From Vibrio penaeicida (GTDB lineage Bacteria > Pseudomonadota > Gammaproteobacteria > Enterobacterales > Vibrionaceae): a DNA stretch of 57,317 nucleotides. Below, piece by piece: positions 33,298 to 41,782 of the stretch. Where the stretch lies: NCBI RefSeq assembly GCF_002933855.1, contig NZ_BFAQ01000057.1, positions 15,545 to 72,861 on the forward strand, written 5' to 3'. The position numbers and the translations under genes were made by a program. The number at the start of each line of letters is the position of its first letter. Position 1 is the first letter of the stretch. A model generated the notes under the pieces. That model searched no databases, was not told the origin of the DNA, and saw only the letters and a program-made list of their open reading frames with translations.

Positions 33298-34846
33298 TAG
33301 CTTAAAGCTGTCTAAAAACACCTTACATTCCAAAAAGGGCATGGTCACTTCTCAAAACAAGCTTGCTTCACACGTTGGTGTCGATATTTTGAATCGTGGT
33401 GGAAACGCGGTAGATGCTGCAATTGCCACGTCTTTTGCGCTAGGTGCGGCTGAGCCCTGGATGAGTGGTATTGGCGGCGGTGGGTATATGATGGTGTTAA
33501 AAAAAGGTGAGCATAACGCGCAGGTCATTGACTTTGGTATGCGATCTCCCGCTAATCTTAACCTCACCGACTACCCACTCACGTCTGAAAGAGGCGGGGA
33601 TCTTTTCAATTGGCCACGGGTTAAGAACGACCACAACATCAAGGGCGCAAAGGCTGTGGCCATACCCGGTTGTGTCGCAGGTATGGGGTTGGCACATGAG
33701 TGTTTCGGGACACTTGACTGGTCCTCACTTATCCAACCCGCTATCTCTTTGGCCAAGAAGGGGTTATCCGTGGATTGGTATTGCCAATTGATTTTATCTG
33801 GCGCTGCCGCCGACTTGTCGGCGTGTCAAACCATGCAAGACACCTTTTTTGACGATTCGGGTTTTCCTAAATCCTCACCTTGGAATGTATCGACACAAAA
33901 TATCTGCCATTTAGAAAAGCTGGCATGCTCTTTAGAATCAATTGCTAAGAATGGTAGTGCTGAATTCTATCAAGGGGCGCTTGCCCAATCCATCGTTGCG
34001 GATTTAAACAGATTGGGCGGTCATCATACCCTTAATGACTTTAAGAGCTATCGAGCACAGCTCAAAGATGCAACCCGATTTCCCTATCGCGGCAATCATG
34101 TGTACATCACACCGGATATGACTGCAGGACCGACACTCAAGCGGGCGTTTAATTTATTAGAAAGAGCCTTACAGCCAGGTCAGTCTTTAAATGCCAAAGC
34201 CTACTCAGCGTTTGATCAGGTTTTTAGAAAGTCTTATCAAGAGCGATTGGTCGAAATGGGAGATATCGAAAGTGAGGGGATGCCGAGTTGCACCACACAC
34301 TTTAATGTCATCGACAGCGAAGGCACTTTGGTTTCAGTGACCCAAACATTAGTCTCTATTTTTGGTTCGAGAATCATGCTCCCAACTTCGGGAATCATCC
34401 CGAACAATGGGATTATGTGGTTTGATCCTGAGCCTGGGAAACCCAACTCACTTGCTCCCAACAAAAAATGCTTGTCCAATATGTGCCCAGTACTCATCGC
34501 TCGAAAAGATGGTACATCATTCGCGATAGGTGCATCAGGAGGGAGAAAAATCATGCCCGCTGTTGCTCAGCTGTCCAGTTTTGTTATGGATTACAACATG
34601 AACGCCCATCAAGCAATGCACGCCCCCAGAATAGATACCAGTCAACCAGACAAAACCTATGTCGATGAAGCACTAGGAAAAGACATCTTGGCAGAACTTG
34701 AAGGCGTGATTGATCGCTCTGAAGCTGTTAAGAGATCCGTTTACCCCTATACATTTGCGTGCCCTTCGATCATAGAAAGCACGCGCGCAGGCAATTTCGG
34801 TATAACGGAAATTAGCTCTCCGTGGGCAGATTGCGCCACTCAGTAG
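33281..34846 (+). CDS. Gamma-glutamyltransferase-family Ntn hydrolase
   Basis: About 521 residues from the GTG at 33281, which overlaps the tctA end and has AAGGA upstream. Large-subunit signatures are GGNAVDAAIATSFALGAAEPWMSGIGGGGYM and DFGMRSPAN. The autocatalytic cleavage site precedes Thr338 in CTTHFNVIDSEGTLVSVTQT. ASGGRKIMPAVAQ is the oxyanion/glycine segment. No signal peptide is seen, unlike periplasmic E. coli GGT, so it probably acts in the cytoplasm on the compound imported by TctCBA. Cytoplasmic members include oxamate amidohydrolase and cephalosporin acylase-like enzymes, so the substrate is open. Confidence 0.85.
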   Translation: MDQISNSLKLSKNTLHSKKGMVTSQNKLASHVGVDILNRGGNAVDAAIATSFALGAAEPWMSGIGGGGYMMVLKKGEHNAQVIDFGMRSPANLNLTDYPLTSERGGDLFNWPRVKNDHNIKGAKAVAIPGCVAGMGLAHECFGTLDWSSLIQPAISLAKKGLSVDWYCQLILSGAAADLSACQTMQDTFFDDSGFPKSSPWNVSTQNICHLEKLACSLESIAKNGSAEFYQGALAQSIVADLNRLGGHHTLNDFKSYRAQLKDATRFPYRGNHVYITPDMTAGPTLKRAFNLLERALQPGQSLNAKAYSAFDQVFRKSYQERLVEMGDIESEGMPSCTTHFNVIDSEGTLVSVTQTLVSIFGSRIMLPTSGIIPNNGIMWFDPEPGKPNSLAPNKKCLSNMCPVLIARKDGTSFAIGASGGRKIMPAVAQLSSFVMDYNMNAHQAMHAPRIDTSQPDKTYVDEALGKDILAELEGVIDRSEAVKRSVYPYTFACPSIIESTRAGNFGITEISSPWADCATQ

Positions 34847-34860
34847 CTGATTTCTCAATA

Positions 34861-34887
34861 AAACAGTCACCAACACTGTTTATTTTG
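34861..34887 (+). terminator. Terminator of the tct-ggt operon
   Basis: AAACAGT-N7-ACTGTTT followed by ATTTT, 15 bp after the gene. AT-rich stem, moderate strength. The rest of the gap to 35082 holds a possible promoter for the next gene and nothing else I recognise. Confidence 0.55.
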
Positions 34888-35082
34888 TGAACATTTATGA
34901 ATATGGAGTGAAAGCGAATGAGAGCCTCTGCCGATTAAGTAAGAAGTGCTCTCATTTGCAAACCTAGCTCGCTTGATTGCTCTATCATTCAGCTCCTTCC
35001 TCAGTTAAATCTGTATGCGAACGCATCATGTGAAGTTTCTTCACTTTTGCTTTTGGCTAGAAAGTTAACAAGGAATAAGTTA

Positions 35083-35937
35083 ATGAAAAATAAGTATATC
35101 CTCCCTATTACAGCTATTGCGCTTGCATCCACCTCACTGACATCTCAGGCAAAAACGTTAGATCTTCCGCCAGGTTGTGAATACGGGCGAGTTAAATCTT
35201 ATGACTTTAAATCTGAAGACGTACAACAAGCAGTAGACAACGGCTACGATATCTATCAAGACCCGGACTACCAAGAGAACCAGCAAGAGTATCAGGACTT
35301 TTTTGAAGCACTGGTTAACTTGTTTAACTCGTTCGACTACTTGCGCGTAGAAGTGCCAAAACACGTCGCCCAAAACGAAGTATTCCGAGCAAAAGGCAAT
35401 CTGTTTGATCGCTTGGCGTATGTGCGTTTTAACAACTCAGAATTTGGCTACGTCGGGAAAGATAAATCCAACTGGGATGCAAACTCATACCACAACATGA
35501 AGTTCTCTAAAACGTATGGATACGGTTTAGTTTGGATAAACAGAGCCAGCGGAATGTGTTCTGCCGAAGGGGTTTGGGTACAGAAGAAACCGAGGATCAT
35601 CAGCGGTGATGCGTATCAATCCTCTGGCCGTGTCAATGCAAGCGTTCAATACCTTGTCGATAAATTTTCAACGGCTGCGAAAGACCCAAGCGTAAATGCG
35701 CGTCTGACCATTCGTGTACGTGACGATCTTTATGGTCGTACGGCATCTAAATCCTACAACTTAAGTAGCCTAAACGGCTCAAAAGTGATCAGCGTTGTCC
35801 CAGCGAATGCCGGTATCAATAGCGTTTCGATCAGCTTATCTGATGGTAAATACTCCGACAGCTTATCGCTAGGCTATGTCCACGTTCCGGGCACACCGAC
35901 TCCACCACCTAACTGCCCAAGGTGCCAACCACTATAA
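35083..35937 (+). CDS. Secreted protein of unknown function
   Basis: About 284 residues from the ATG at 35083 (AAGGAATAA upstream), with a signal peptide ending near TSLTSQA-KT. The N-terminal third is acidic and tyrosine/glutamine-rich (QDPDYQENQQEYQDFFEAL). The C-terminal part looks like a beta-sandwich (about 185-270: SGRVNASVQYLVDKFSTAA...ARLTIRVRDDLYGRTASKSYNLSS). The protein ends in a proline-rich tail with a CPRC pair. I recognise no family. A good terminator follows, so it is monocistronic. Confidence 0.6.
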   Translation: MKNKYILPITAIALASTSLTSQAKTLDLPPGCEYGRVKSYDFKSEDVQQAVDNGYDIYQDPDYQENQQEYQDFFEALVNLFNSFDYLRVEVPKHVAQNEVFRAKGNLFDRLAYVRFNNSEFGYVGKDKSNWDANSYHNMKFSKTYGYGLVWINRASGMCSAEGVWVQKKPRIISGDAYQSSGRVNASVQYLVDKFSTAAKDPSVNARLTIRVRDDLYGRTASKSYNLSSLNGSKVISVVPANAGINSVSISLSDGKYSDSLSLGYVHVPGTPTPPPNCPRCQPL

Positions 35938-35970
35938 TTTGGCAGGTATTATCAAATATTTATCGATTTT

Positions 35971-35998
35971 AAAGACCTCACATTGAGGTCTTTTTCCC
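35971..35998 (+). terminator. Rho-independent terminator
   Basis: AAAGACCTCA-CAT-TGAGGTCTTT, a perfect 10-bp stem followed by TTCCC within a T-rich tail. Confidence 0.85.
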
Positions 35999-36170
35999 TT
36001 GTTAAGCCCAATCACTTCACACTGTAATTCTTAGTGTATAAGCTCACGCATTCACGCTATAAATATTTATAATGAGATCACCACTCACAGTTACCAATAC
36101 TTACACCTCATTAACAAAAATCATAGTAATATCAAAACAAGGTTATAACGGGGAAGTTAAACAGGAAATC

Positions 36171-39023
36171 ATGGCTAGAAAATATCTAAAACTCAGCGCG
36201 CTTTCTCTGACGGTTGCGCTCGTAGGATGTGGCGGTGGCAGTGAAGGCTCAGCAAATGGACAAACAGGACCAGCAGGGAGTACCACCAGCAAACTGAACG
36301 TTACCGCGATTGATGGGTATTTGAGAAATGCTAGGGTGTGGCTCGATCTCAACAATAACTTCTCGCACGATACCAATGAGCCGACTGCAACAACTGGGCT
36401 GAATGGTAAAGCAACGTTAGATGTTTCAAATATTACCTCCCCTTCTTCCTACTCTGTCGTTGTACAAGCTATAAAAGGCACAACAATAGATGAAGATAAC
36501 CTCGCCCCGGTGACTCGAAACTTCCTTCTTAGTGCACCTGCAGGGGAGCTTATCGTTACCCCAATAACCACACTGCTTAAACAAAAAATGGATCGCGGTG
36601 TTGCGATTGAAACCGCCAAGCAAGAAGTTGCGACCGACTTGCAAATCGAGTTGGACGATTTACTGAAAGACTATAAATCCCAAAACCTCTCAGATGTCGC
36701 GTTTGCGGCTCGCGTTTTGGTGCAAACATCGTTAATGCCAGAAAATCAGTCCGCCGCCAATGCTAGACAACAATCGTCAGACAGTAGTATTGAATCGAAA
36801 ATCAAAGCGATTGGAACCCTGATTAAAACAGAGAAAAGCAACTCAACGACTGATTTTGAAAGCAAGACCGTTCAGTTAACCAGCCAGAATGGAACGGTTA
36901 CGGCGGTGATTCGAAATGACAGGGACAATGATGGCTATTGGGATCATACCGATTCGCAAGGCAACTTATTGTCTGCAGCCAATTGGAACCCAAATACTCA
37001 CGGAGCATGGCCTGTTGGTGCAGATTTGTTCCCTACCGACGCTAAAGAATACGCTGATACCGATGGCGATAAAGTAGGCGATAACAGTGATGCCTTCCCA
37101 AATGATGCTGCTGAATCGAAAGATTCGGATGGGGATGGCGTTGGCGATAATGCAGATGCGTTCCCTGACAATCCAAACGAACAAAAGGACAGCGATGGGG
37201 ATGGCGTTGGAGACAATTCCGACTATTACCCGAATGATCCTAATCACTCAGTCATCAGAACACTTGTTATCAACGAAATTTCAACGTCACAGTACACTGA
37301 CGATCGGCGTTGGATCGAAATTTACAATACTGGCTCCAAAGATATAGAGTTAAGTGATTATTCGTTGAAATCCGGAGCGCGAACTTCTAGCGGCTCAGTA
37401 TTAAGTAGCCATACGTTTACCTTGCCACAACAAACACTCAAAGCGGGTGCCTATATCCTGTTACAGGCGCGTGATGTGGAATACGATTATGCAGAGACTG
37501 GCAGCTCCAGCCAAGTGATCACGTTAACTGCAAATTCACATGTCCCTTATTGGACAGAGAACGGCTTTATCGAACTTGTCCAAATAGCATCACAAAAAAC
37601 TGCGGATTTTGTCCGATTTGGTGGTAACTACACATCACCAACTTCCAGCAAAAGCTGGATAGGAACATCAACGATTGAACGTTTACCACGAACTCTTGGC
37701 AAGAGTCTGGCTCGTGCTGAAAACCACTCAGACACCAACAAAGCGGAAGATTGGACTGTCATTACCTTTCCAACACCAGGTGGAAAGAACGATGTAAACA
37801 ACTGTACAGCCGATAGTGATAACGACAATATTCCTGACTGTGCAGAGCGTCCAGATAGCACTTACGCGGGTATGAACATGTACAACTGGGGAGCCAGAGA
37901 AGGGCAAACCGATATCTTCATTGAAATTGATTACATGGACGCAACCAATAACAATCGCCAGATTGCAGATGAAGGTATTATCCCGAGAAAAGAAGCGCTT
38001 GATAAAGTGAAATTCGCCTTTCAAAACCAAGGTTACTCGTTGCACTTCGATACCGGTGCGCTTCATGGGCAGGATCATAATTTGGGCGGAGGCAACGAAG
38101 TACCTTACTCAGCCAGTATTGGTATAAGCAGATACTATAATCCCACTACCCTTCAAAGCTACAAGATAGAACATATGGATGTTCGCCGCCGCTTAGTTTT
38201 CTATTACATGCTGTTTGCCAATAGCCAACAAGCCAATGGAGCCGCTGGTTCTTCAGGTATCGCTGAAATCAACGGAAATGATTCACTGATCACGCTTGGA
38301 AAATGGAAACTCAATAGTCGTTATCCTAGTGCCAAAAACGAGCTCATCAATTATCAAGCCAGTACTATTATGCACGAGTTTGGGCACAACCTCGGGCTAC
38401 GACATGGTGGTAATGAAAACCTTAACTTCAAGCCCAACTATTACAGCATCATGAATTACATGTACCAACTTGATGGCCTTTCCGTACTAGGGCAAAACGA
38501 GGGAGATAGATACTACTTACGCAATTACGATAATGAACTAGCGAATTCTAAGTGTAGAACGACTCCACAAGGTTATGCCACAAGAGCAAGTGATCTTATC
38601 AATGGTCCCTTTGGAGCGCATGACAATTTCAAAATCGATTATTCCGATGGCTCTGGTTCACCTCTAGATGAAAACAGCTTAGATGAAACAAAAGGTTTAG
38701 GTAGAAGCGTTACCGATAGAGTGGATTTTAATTGCGATGGTGATACGAACGACACTGCGCTTTCATTGGACTTAACCAATACCAGTGCATCCAACCAAAA
38801 CAACGGTAAAACGGTGTTGAACGACTTTAACGATTGGGCGGCTGTGAGCTTAAAATTCCAAAGCACACCAAGCGGCAATACAGGCGATTCGCGCTCGTCA
38901 TACAGCAGTAATATGCCAAACCAGCAGCAAGATTACCTGTCCAATGACCAGCAGGAATACATTATAGAAGAGACACCATCAGCAGCATTTTTTGAACGTT
39001 TAGAACAAGCGAGGAGTCAATAA
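36171..39023 (+). CDS. Lipoprotein metalloprotease with calcium repeats and lamin-tail domain
   Basis: About 950 residues from the ATG at 36171. A lipoprotein signal (LTVALVGC lipobox) is followed by GGGSEG. Order: an N-terminal beta-fold domain (about 40-130, GYLRNARVWLDLNNNFSHDTNEP), a helical stretch, then thrombospondin type-3-like calcium repeats (about 282-358, DSDGDGVGDNADAFP). A lamin-tail domain (about 360-480, LVINEISTSQYTDDRRWIEIYNTG) comes next. The C-terminal zincin has the extended zinc motif HEFGHNLGLRH at 735-745 and a Met-turn candidate SIMNYMYQ. It is likely a surface-exposed, calcium-dependent zinc protease. A small lipoprotein gene follows 3 bp later, perhaps its partner. 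Confidence 0.75.
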   Translation: MARKYLKLSALSLTVALVGCGGGSEGSANGQTGPAGSTTSKLNVTAIDGYLRNARVWLDLNNNFSHDTNEPTATTGLNGKATLDVSNITSPSSYSVVVQAIKGTTIDEDNLAPVTRNFLLSAPAGELIVTPITTLLKQKMDRGVAIETAKQEVATDLQIELDDLLKDYKSQNLSDVAFAARVLVQTSLMPENQSAANARQQSSDSSIESKIKAIGTLIKTEKSNSTTDFESKTVQLTSQNGTVTAVIRNDRDNDGYWDHTDSQGNLLSAANWNPNTHGAWPVGADLFPTDAKEYADTDGDKVGDNSDAFPNDAAESKDSDGDGVGDNADAFPDNPNEQKDSDGDGVGDNSDYYPNDPNHSVIRTLVINEISTSQYTDDRRWIEIYNTGSKDIELSDYSLKSGARTSSGSVLSSHTFTLPQQTLKAGAYILLQARDVEYDYAETGSSSQVITLTANSHVPYWTENGFIELVQIASQKTADFVRFGGNYTSPTSSKSWIGTSTIERLPRTLGKSLARAENHSDTNKAEDWTVITFPTPGGKNDVNNCTADSDNDNIPDCAERPDSTYAGMNMYNWGAREGQTDIFIEIDYMDATNNNRQIADEGIIPRKEALDKVKFAFQNQGYSLHFDTGALHGQDHNLGGGNEVPYSASIGISRYYNPTTLQSYKIEHMDVRRRLVFYYMLFANSQQANGAAGSSGIAEINGNDSLITLGKWKLNSRYPSAKNELINYQASTIMHEFGHNLGLRHGGNENLNFKPNYYSIMNYMYQLDGLSVLGQNEGDRYYLRNYDNELANSKCRTTPQGYATRASDLINGPFGAHDNFKIDYSDGSGSPLDENSLDETKGLGRSVTDRVDFNCDGDTNDTALSLDLTNTSASNQNNGKTVLNDFNDWAAVSLKFQSTPSGNTGDSRSSYSSNMPNQQQDYLSNDQQEYIIEETPSAAFFERLEQARSQ
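37021..37245 (+). repeat. In-gene tandem repeats coding calcium-binding motifs
   Basis: Three near-repeats of about 66 bp encode D-x-DGDGVGDNxDxFPxDxxE. The best preserved block includes GATGGGGATGGCGTTGG, seen twice (near 37128 and 37194). These are calcium-binding thrombospondin type-3 repeats, and copy number may vary between strains. Confidence 0.7.
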
Positions 39024-39026
39024 CTG

Positions 39027-39560
39027 ATGCATAAAATTATGATGACCCTATGCTTAGTTGGTTGGTTAACCGCTTGCTCTCAGGCAGAAACCGAACAAAC
39101 AAATAATCAGTTTTCAGTTCTTAATGGTGTATTGCATTTCAATCAAAAATTTGTCGACGATTGGAACGAGGAAGATGCCATTCCTCGGTGTTTGAAATGC
39201 CGAAAAGAATCCCAGATTAAACATCAGCCGGATGGGCCTGAAATATTCGACCGCTACGTTGACGCAAATGGTCTTCAATTCTTAACCGCCAAAAACATCC
39301 GACACACGTTTGATATTGCTCTTGCAGAAAACTCCGTCACGCTCAGTTTCAAACTCATTGATGGGGAAGTTTTTATCTCCATAGATAATGAAAACGATAC
39401 TTTGATAACAACGGATCAGAAGCAGGTGTTCAATCATTTGAATCACCAACTTTCATTTAGGTTTACCGATGTGTACCGGCCAAAAGAAGTGCCCAATCAT
39501 CTGTCAAATGAACAGCCGGAGTTTTCTGTCGACTTCCAGCTAAACGTTTCGAAACTTTAG
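39027..39560 (+). CDS. Small lipoprotein downstream of the metalloprotease
   Basis: 177 residues with a lipobox (VGWLTAC, Cys17) and a mature domain that looks beta-rich. Two cysteines in RCLKCRKE may form a disulfide or bind metal. The start is 3 bp after the metalloprotease stop, so it is co-translated. I recognise no family; an inhibitor, pro-chaperone or anchor for the protease would fit the context but is unproven. Confidence 0.6.
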   Translation: MHKIMMTLCLVGWLTACSQAETEQTNNQFSVLNGVLHFNQKFVDDWNEEDAIPRCLKCRKESQIKHQPDGPEIFDRYVDANGLQFLTAKNIRHTFDIALAENSVTLSFKLIDGEVFISIDNENDTLITTDQKQVFNHLNHQLSFRFTDVYRPKEVPNHLSNEQPEFSVDFQLNVSKL

Positions 39561-39650
39561 CTTCATGCTTCAAAACAGCGGTAAATACCAAAGAAGCTTG
39601 TAGCCTAAACGTAGATCTCACCTTAAAAACAGCTTTCACCTTAAAAACAT

Positions 39651-39682
39651 CAAGGCGACCACTTAAGGGTCGCCTTGTTTCA
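39651..39682. terminator. Terminator between lipoprotein and marR
   Basis: CAAGGCGACC-N7-GGTCGCCTTG followed by TTTCATTTT: perfect 10-bp stem between convergent genes. The preceding stretch carries two near-copies of CACCTTAAAAACA (39619-39650). Confidence 0.85.
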
Positions 39683-39707
39683 TTTTGCTTTTTTAAACGA
39701 ACAGATA

Positions 39708-40199
39708 TTATTCCGACTGCTCTTGCGCTGAAAGTAGTTTGCTCAACAATGCAGACAGCGCTTCTCTTTCATCTTTGTTAAGGGATGTTAGCAGCGATTC
39801 ACTGTTGTTAACATGTGCTTCCAACGCGGTATTCGCCAGCTTTAACCCTTCTTCCGTGAGCGACACTTGAACGCCTCTTCTGTCATTTGGATCAGCGCTT
39901 CGAACCACTAAGTTTTTACTCTCTAGCTTGTCGATACGATTGGTCATGGCTCCCGACGTTAGCATCATCGATTGCAACAAATTATGGGGGCAAAGCGTGT
40001 AAGGCTCCCCTGACCGTCTCAATGTCATCAACACATCGAACTCGCCAGAGTTGAGCCCAAATTCGGCGAACGTTTTATTCAGCTTTGGCGCAATATGACC
40101 GCGCAGCTGCCCAATTCTGCCCAAAATGGCCATTGATGAGGTGTCAAGATCGGGTCGTTGTTCTTGCCACTGACGCAAGATGGTATCCACTTTATCCAT
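39708..40199 (-). CDS. MarR-family regulator
   Basis: 163 residues. The winged helix is central: LNSGEFDVLMTLRRSG, LLQSMMLTSGAMTNRIDKLESKNLVVRSADPNDRRGVQVSLTEEG, where the DRRGVQVSLT wing is the MarR signature. MarR dimers commonly repress their own gene and a neighbour in response to phenolic or oxidative signals. A TTAAGA-A-TCTTAA palindrome lies 15 bp before its start codon and suits autorepression. No obvious target gene is adjacent. Confidence 0.9.
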   Translation of the reverse strand: MDKVDTILRQWQEQRPDLDTSSMAILGRIGQLRGHIAPKLNKTFAEFGLNSGEFDVLMTLRRSGEPYTLCPHNLLQSMMLTSGAMTNRIDKLESKNLVVRSADPNDRRGVQVSLTEEGLKLANTALEAHVNNSESLLTSLNKDEREALSALLSKLLSAQEQSE

Positions 40200-40213
40200 T
40201 GCTTTACTTTAAG

Positions 40214-40226
40214 TTAAGAATCTTAA
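40214..40226 (-). promoter_or_regulatory. Probable MarR operator
   Basis: TTAAGA-A-TCTTAA, a perfect palindrome around a central base, just upstream of marR where MarR autoregulatory sites normally lie. Confidence 0.5.
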
Positions 40227-40293
40227 TTAGAAATTACTTTAATAGAATCAAAGAGGGCTGGCAATTCTTACCTCTCATATCCTTATCTTTAGA

Positions 40294-40332
40294 TGTAAAA
40301 AATCGGTCTCAAAATACACTTTGAGACCGATT
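40294..40332 (-). terminator. Terminator of the chemoreceptor gene
   Basis: AATCGGTCTCAAA-N6-TTTGAGACCGATT is a perfect 13-bp stem. On the minus strand it is followed by a run of T, giving a strong terminator for the gene ending at 40378. Confidence 0.85.
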
Positions 40333-40377
40333 CTAATGTAGAGGTATATCGAAAATTAGAGTGGTATGACGTTTCTT

Positions 40378-41424
40378 TTAAGATGCTTTAACAACGTGTT
40401 TCAAGTCCGCTATTAGGCTTTCACTTAATTCCATGTTATTAGCTGAACCATCTACGGCGGCTTTGGCGTCTTCGGCTAACTGCTTCACCTTTTCTGCCAT
40501 TTTTTCCATCTCTGAAATCTGCCACTGAGCACGATCATGAACATCAGTTGCAGCGGAACGAATTTGATCAATAGAAACCGCTACTTGCTCTGCCTCTTCG
40601 TGGCTCGTGTTTTCCTGCATTTTAGACATGGATTCAGCAAACAATTTCGCATCATCGGCAAGCTTAGTACTGGTTGTACTGAGCTCTCCCATCAATGCAT
40701 TAATTTTTTGAGCATCTTCACCAGATTTGTTCGCCAACCCTTTTACTTCTTCTGCCACGACAGCAAAACCGCGCCCAAATTCTCCCGCCCTTGCAGCTTC
40801 AATGGAGGCATTCAGTGCTAATAAATTCGTTTTATCAGAAAGAGAGGTAATGGACGATGCCATATTTTCGATTTGAGCAAACTGTTGGCTAAGATTATCG
40901 ATCGACTCTTTCAGGTTATCTGCCCACTCGGATGCTTGCGAAAATTCCGCCATAAACTCCGTTTGACGTTTGTTCATCAAATTGAAGTTGTCATGAACAC
41001 TATGAATTTGCTCTTGAGACACTTCCGCTAAATTGGCTAATTCACCGGACCCCGACGTCACCTCATGAGCTTGATCAACCACAGATTCCGCAAATGCCAA
41101 ACGCTTTCTAGAAGCCTGATTTACGTTTCCTGCGTTTGATCTCATCGATTGCACCTTGCCACGTGCCTCAGATAAGGTATCCCGACAAACTAAGCCAGCG
41201 GTATCTTCAGGGCATTCAGGCGCAACCATATTTTTCTCGACCGATTTCAATGTGATCTTGCTACTAACGATAGACACAATGAAAGGAACACAATAAGTCA
41301 GCATAGCCTTTACCACATTGAAATCCGCAGGACCAAGCAATGCATCGAATTGATTTATAAGGTTTAAGATGGAACCGACAATAACAGCGATAATAACTGC
41401 ACGCTTATAGAGAGCAGACTGCAT
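40378..41424 (-). CDS. Methyl-accepting chemotaxis protein with NrtS-like membrane domain
   Basis: 348 residues. Residues about 6-60 form two membrane helices and read IVGSILNLINQFDALLG...KAMLTYCVPFIVSIVSS, which closely matches the small NrtS protein family linked to nitrate/nitrite handling. The rest is a cytoplasmic coiled coil with the MCP hairpin: KTNLLALNASIEAARAGEFG, then RGFAVVAEEVKGLANKS. There is no periplasmic ligand domain and no clear HAMP, so sensing must occur in the membrane or cytoplasm. It is monocistronic, with its own terminator. Confidence 0.85.
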   Translation of the reverse strand: MQSALYKRAVIIAVIVGSILNLINQFDALLGPADFNVVKAMLTYCVPFIVSIVSSKITLKSVEKNMVAPECPEDTAGLVCRDTLSEARGKVQSMRSNAGNVNQASRKRLAFAESVVDQAHEVTSGSGELANLAEVSQEQIHSVHDNFNLMNKRQTEFMAEFSQASEWADNLKESIDNLSQQFAQIENMASSITSLSDKTNLLALNASIEAARAGEFGRGFAVVAEEVKGLANKSGEDAQKINALMGELSTTSTKLADDAKLFAESMSKMQENTSHEEAEQVAVSIDQIRSAATDVHDRAQWQISEMEKMAEKVKQLAEDAKAAVDGSANNMELSESLIADLKHVVKAS

Positions 41425-41782
41425 AACATTCCCTTTATTTATAATTGATTTGAATAGATCTATTTCGAACTATATTCAACTTACCGTAACTATAGCATTT
41501 CAGCGAGTACTAATTTGCCCAACTTCAGAACTCAGACCTGAGCTGAAGGAGAAATATTTCAGTTTTATTGGCAGCAATTTATAGAATGTGATGAGTATTC
41601 CATCTCAGTAAACCAAACCCTAATCAAATATTGAAGGGGTCGAGATGCACCGTTACCTCTAAAACACATAAAAATTGTTCAAAATACCGAGATAAAAAAA
41701 GATGAGGCGGCAACCTCATCTTTTCTGTTATTACGCGATGCTACAGCCAACAACCTTCAAAATACTAGGCTGTTTGAATGCA
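41425..41782. other. Gene-free gap with one terminator
   Basis: 358 bp with no credible ORF. It holds the promoter side of the chemoreceptor gene and, at 41697-41724, a strong hairpin that ends the leftward M50/retron transcript. Confidence 0.6.
41697..41724 (-). terminator. Terminator of the M50/retron operon
   Basis: AAAAGATGAGG-N6-CCTCATCTTTT: an 11-bp stem with T residues on both ends, 59 bp past the stop codon of the M50 gene. Confidence 0.85.

Noticed and set aside
36072..36170. Longer start for the metalloprotease
   Set aside because: It would place 33 residues before a perfect lipoprotein signal; the ATG at 36171 is the real start.
37021..37245. CRISPR-like array
   Set aside because: The repeats are in frame inside a coding region and encode calcium-binding motifs; there are no unique spacers or cas genes.
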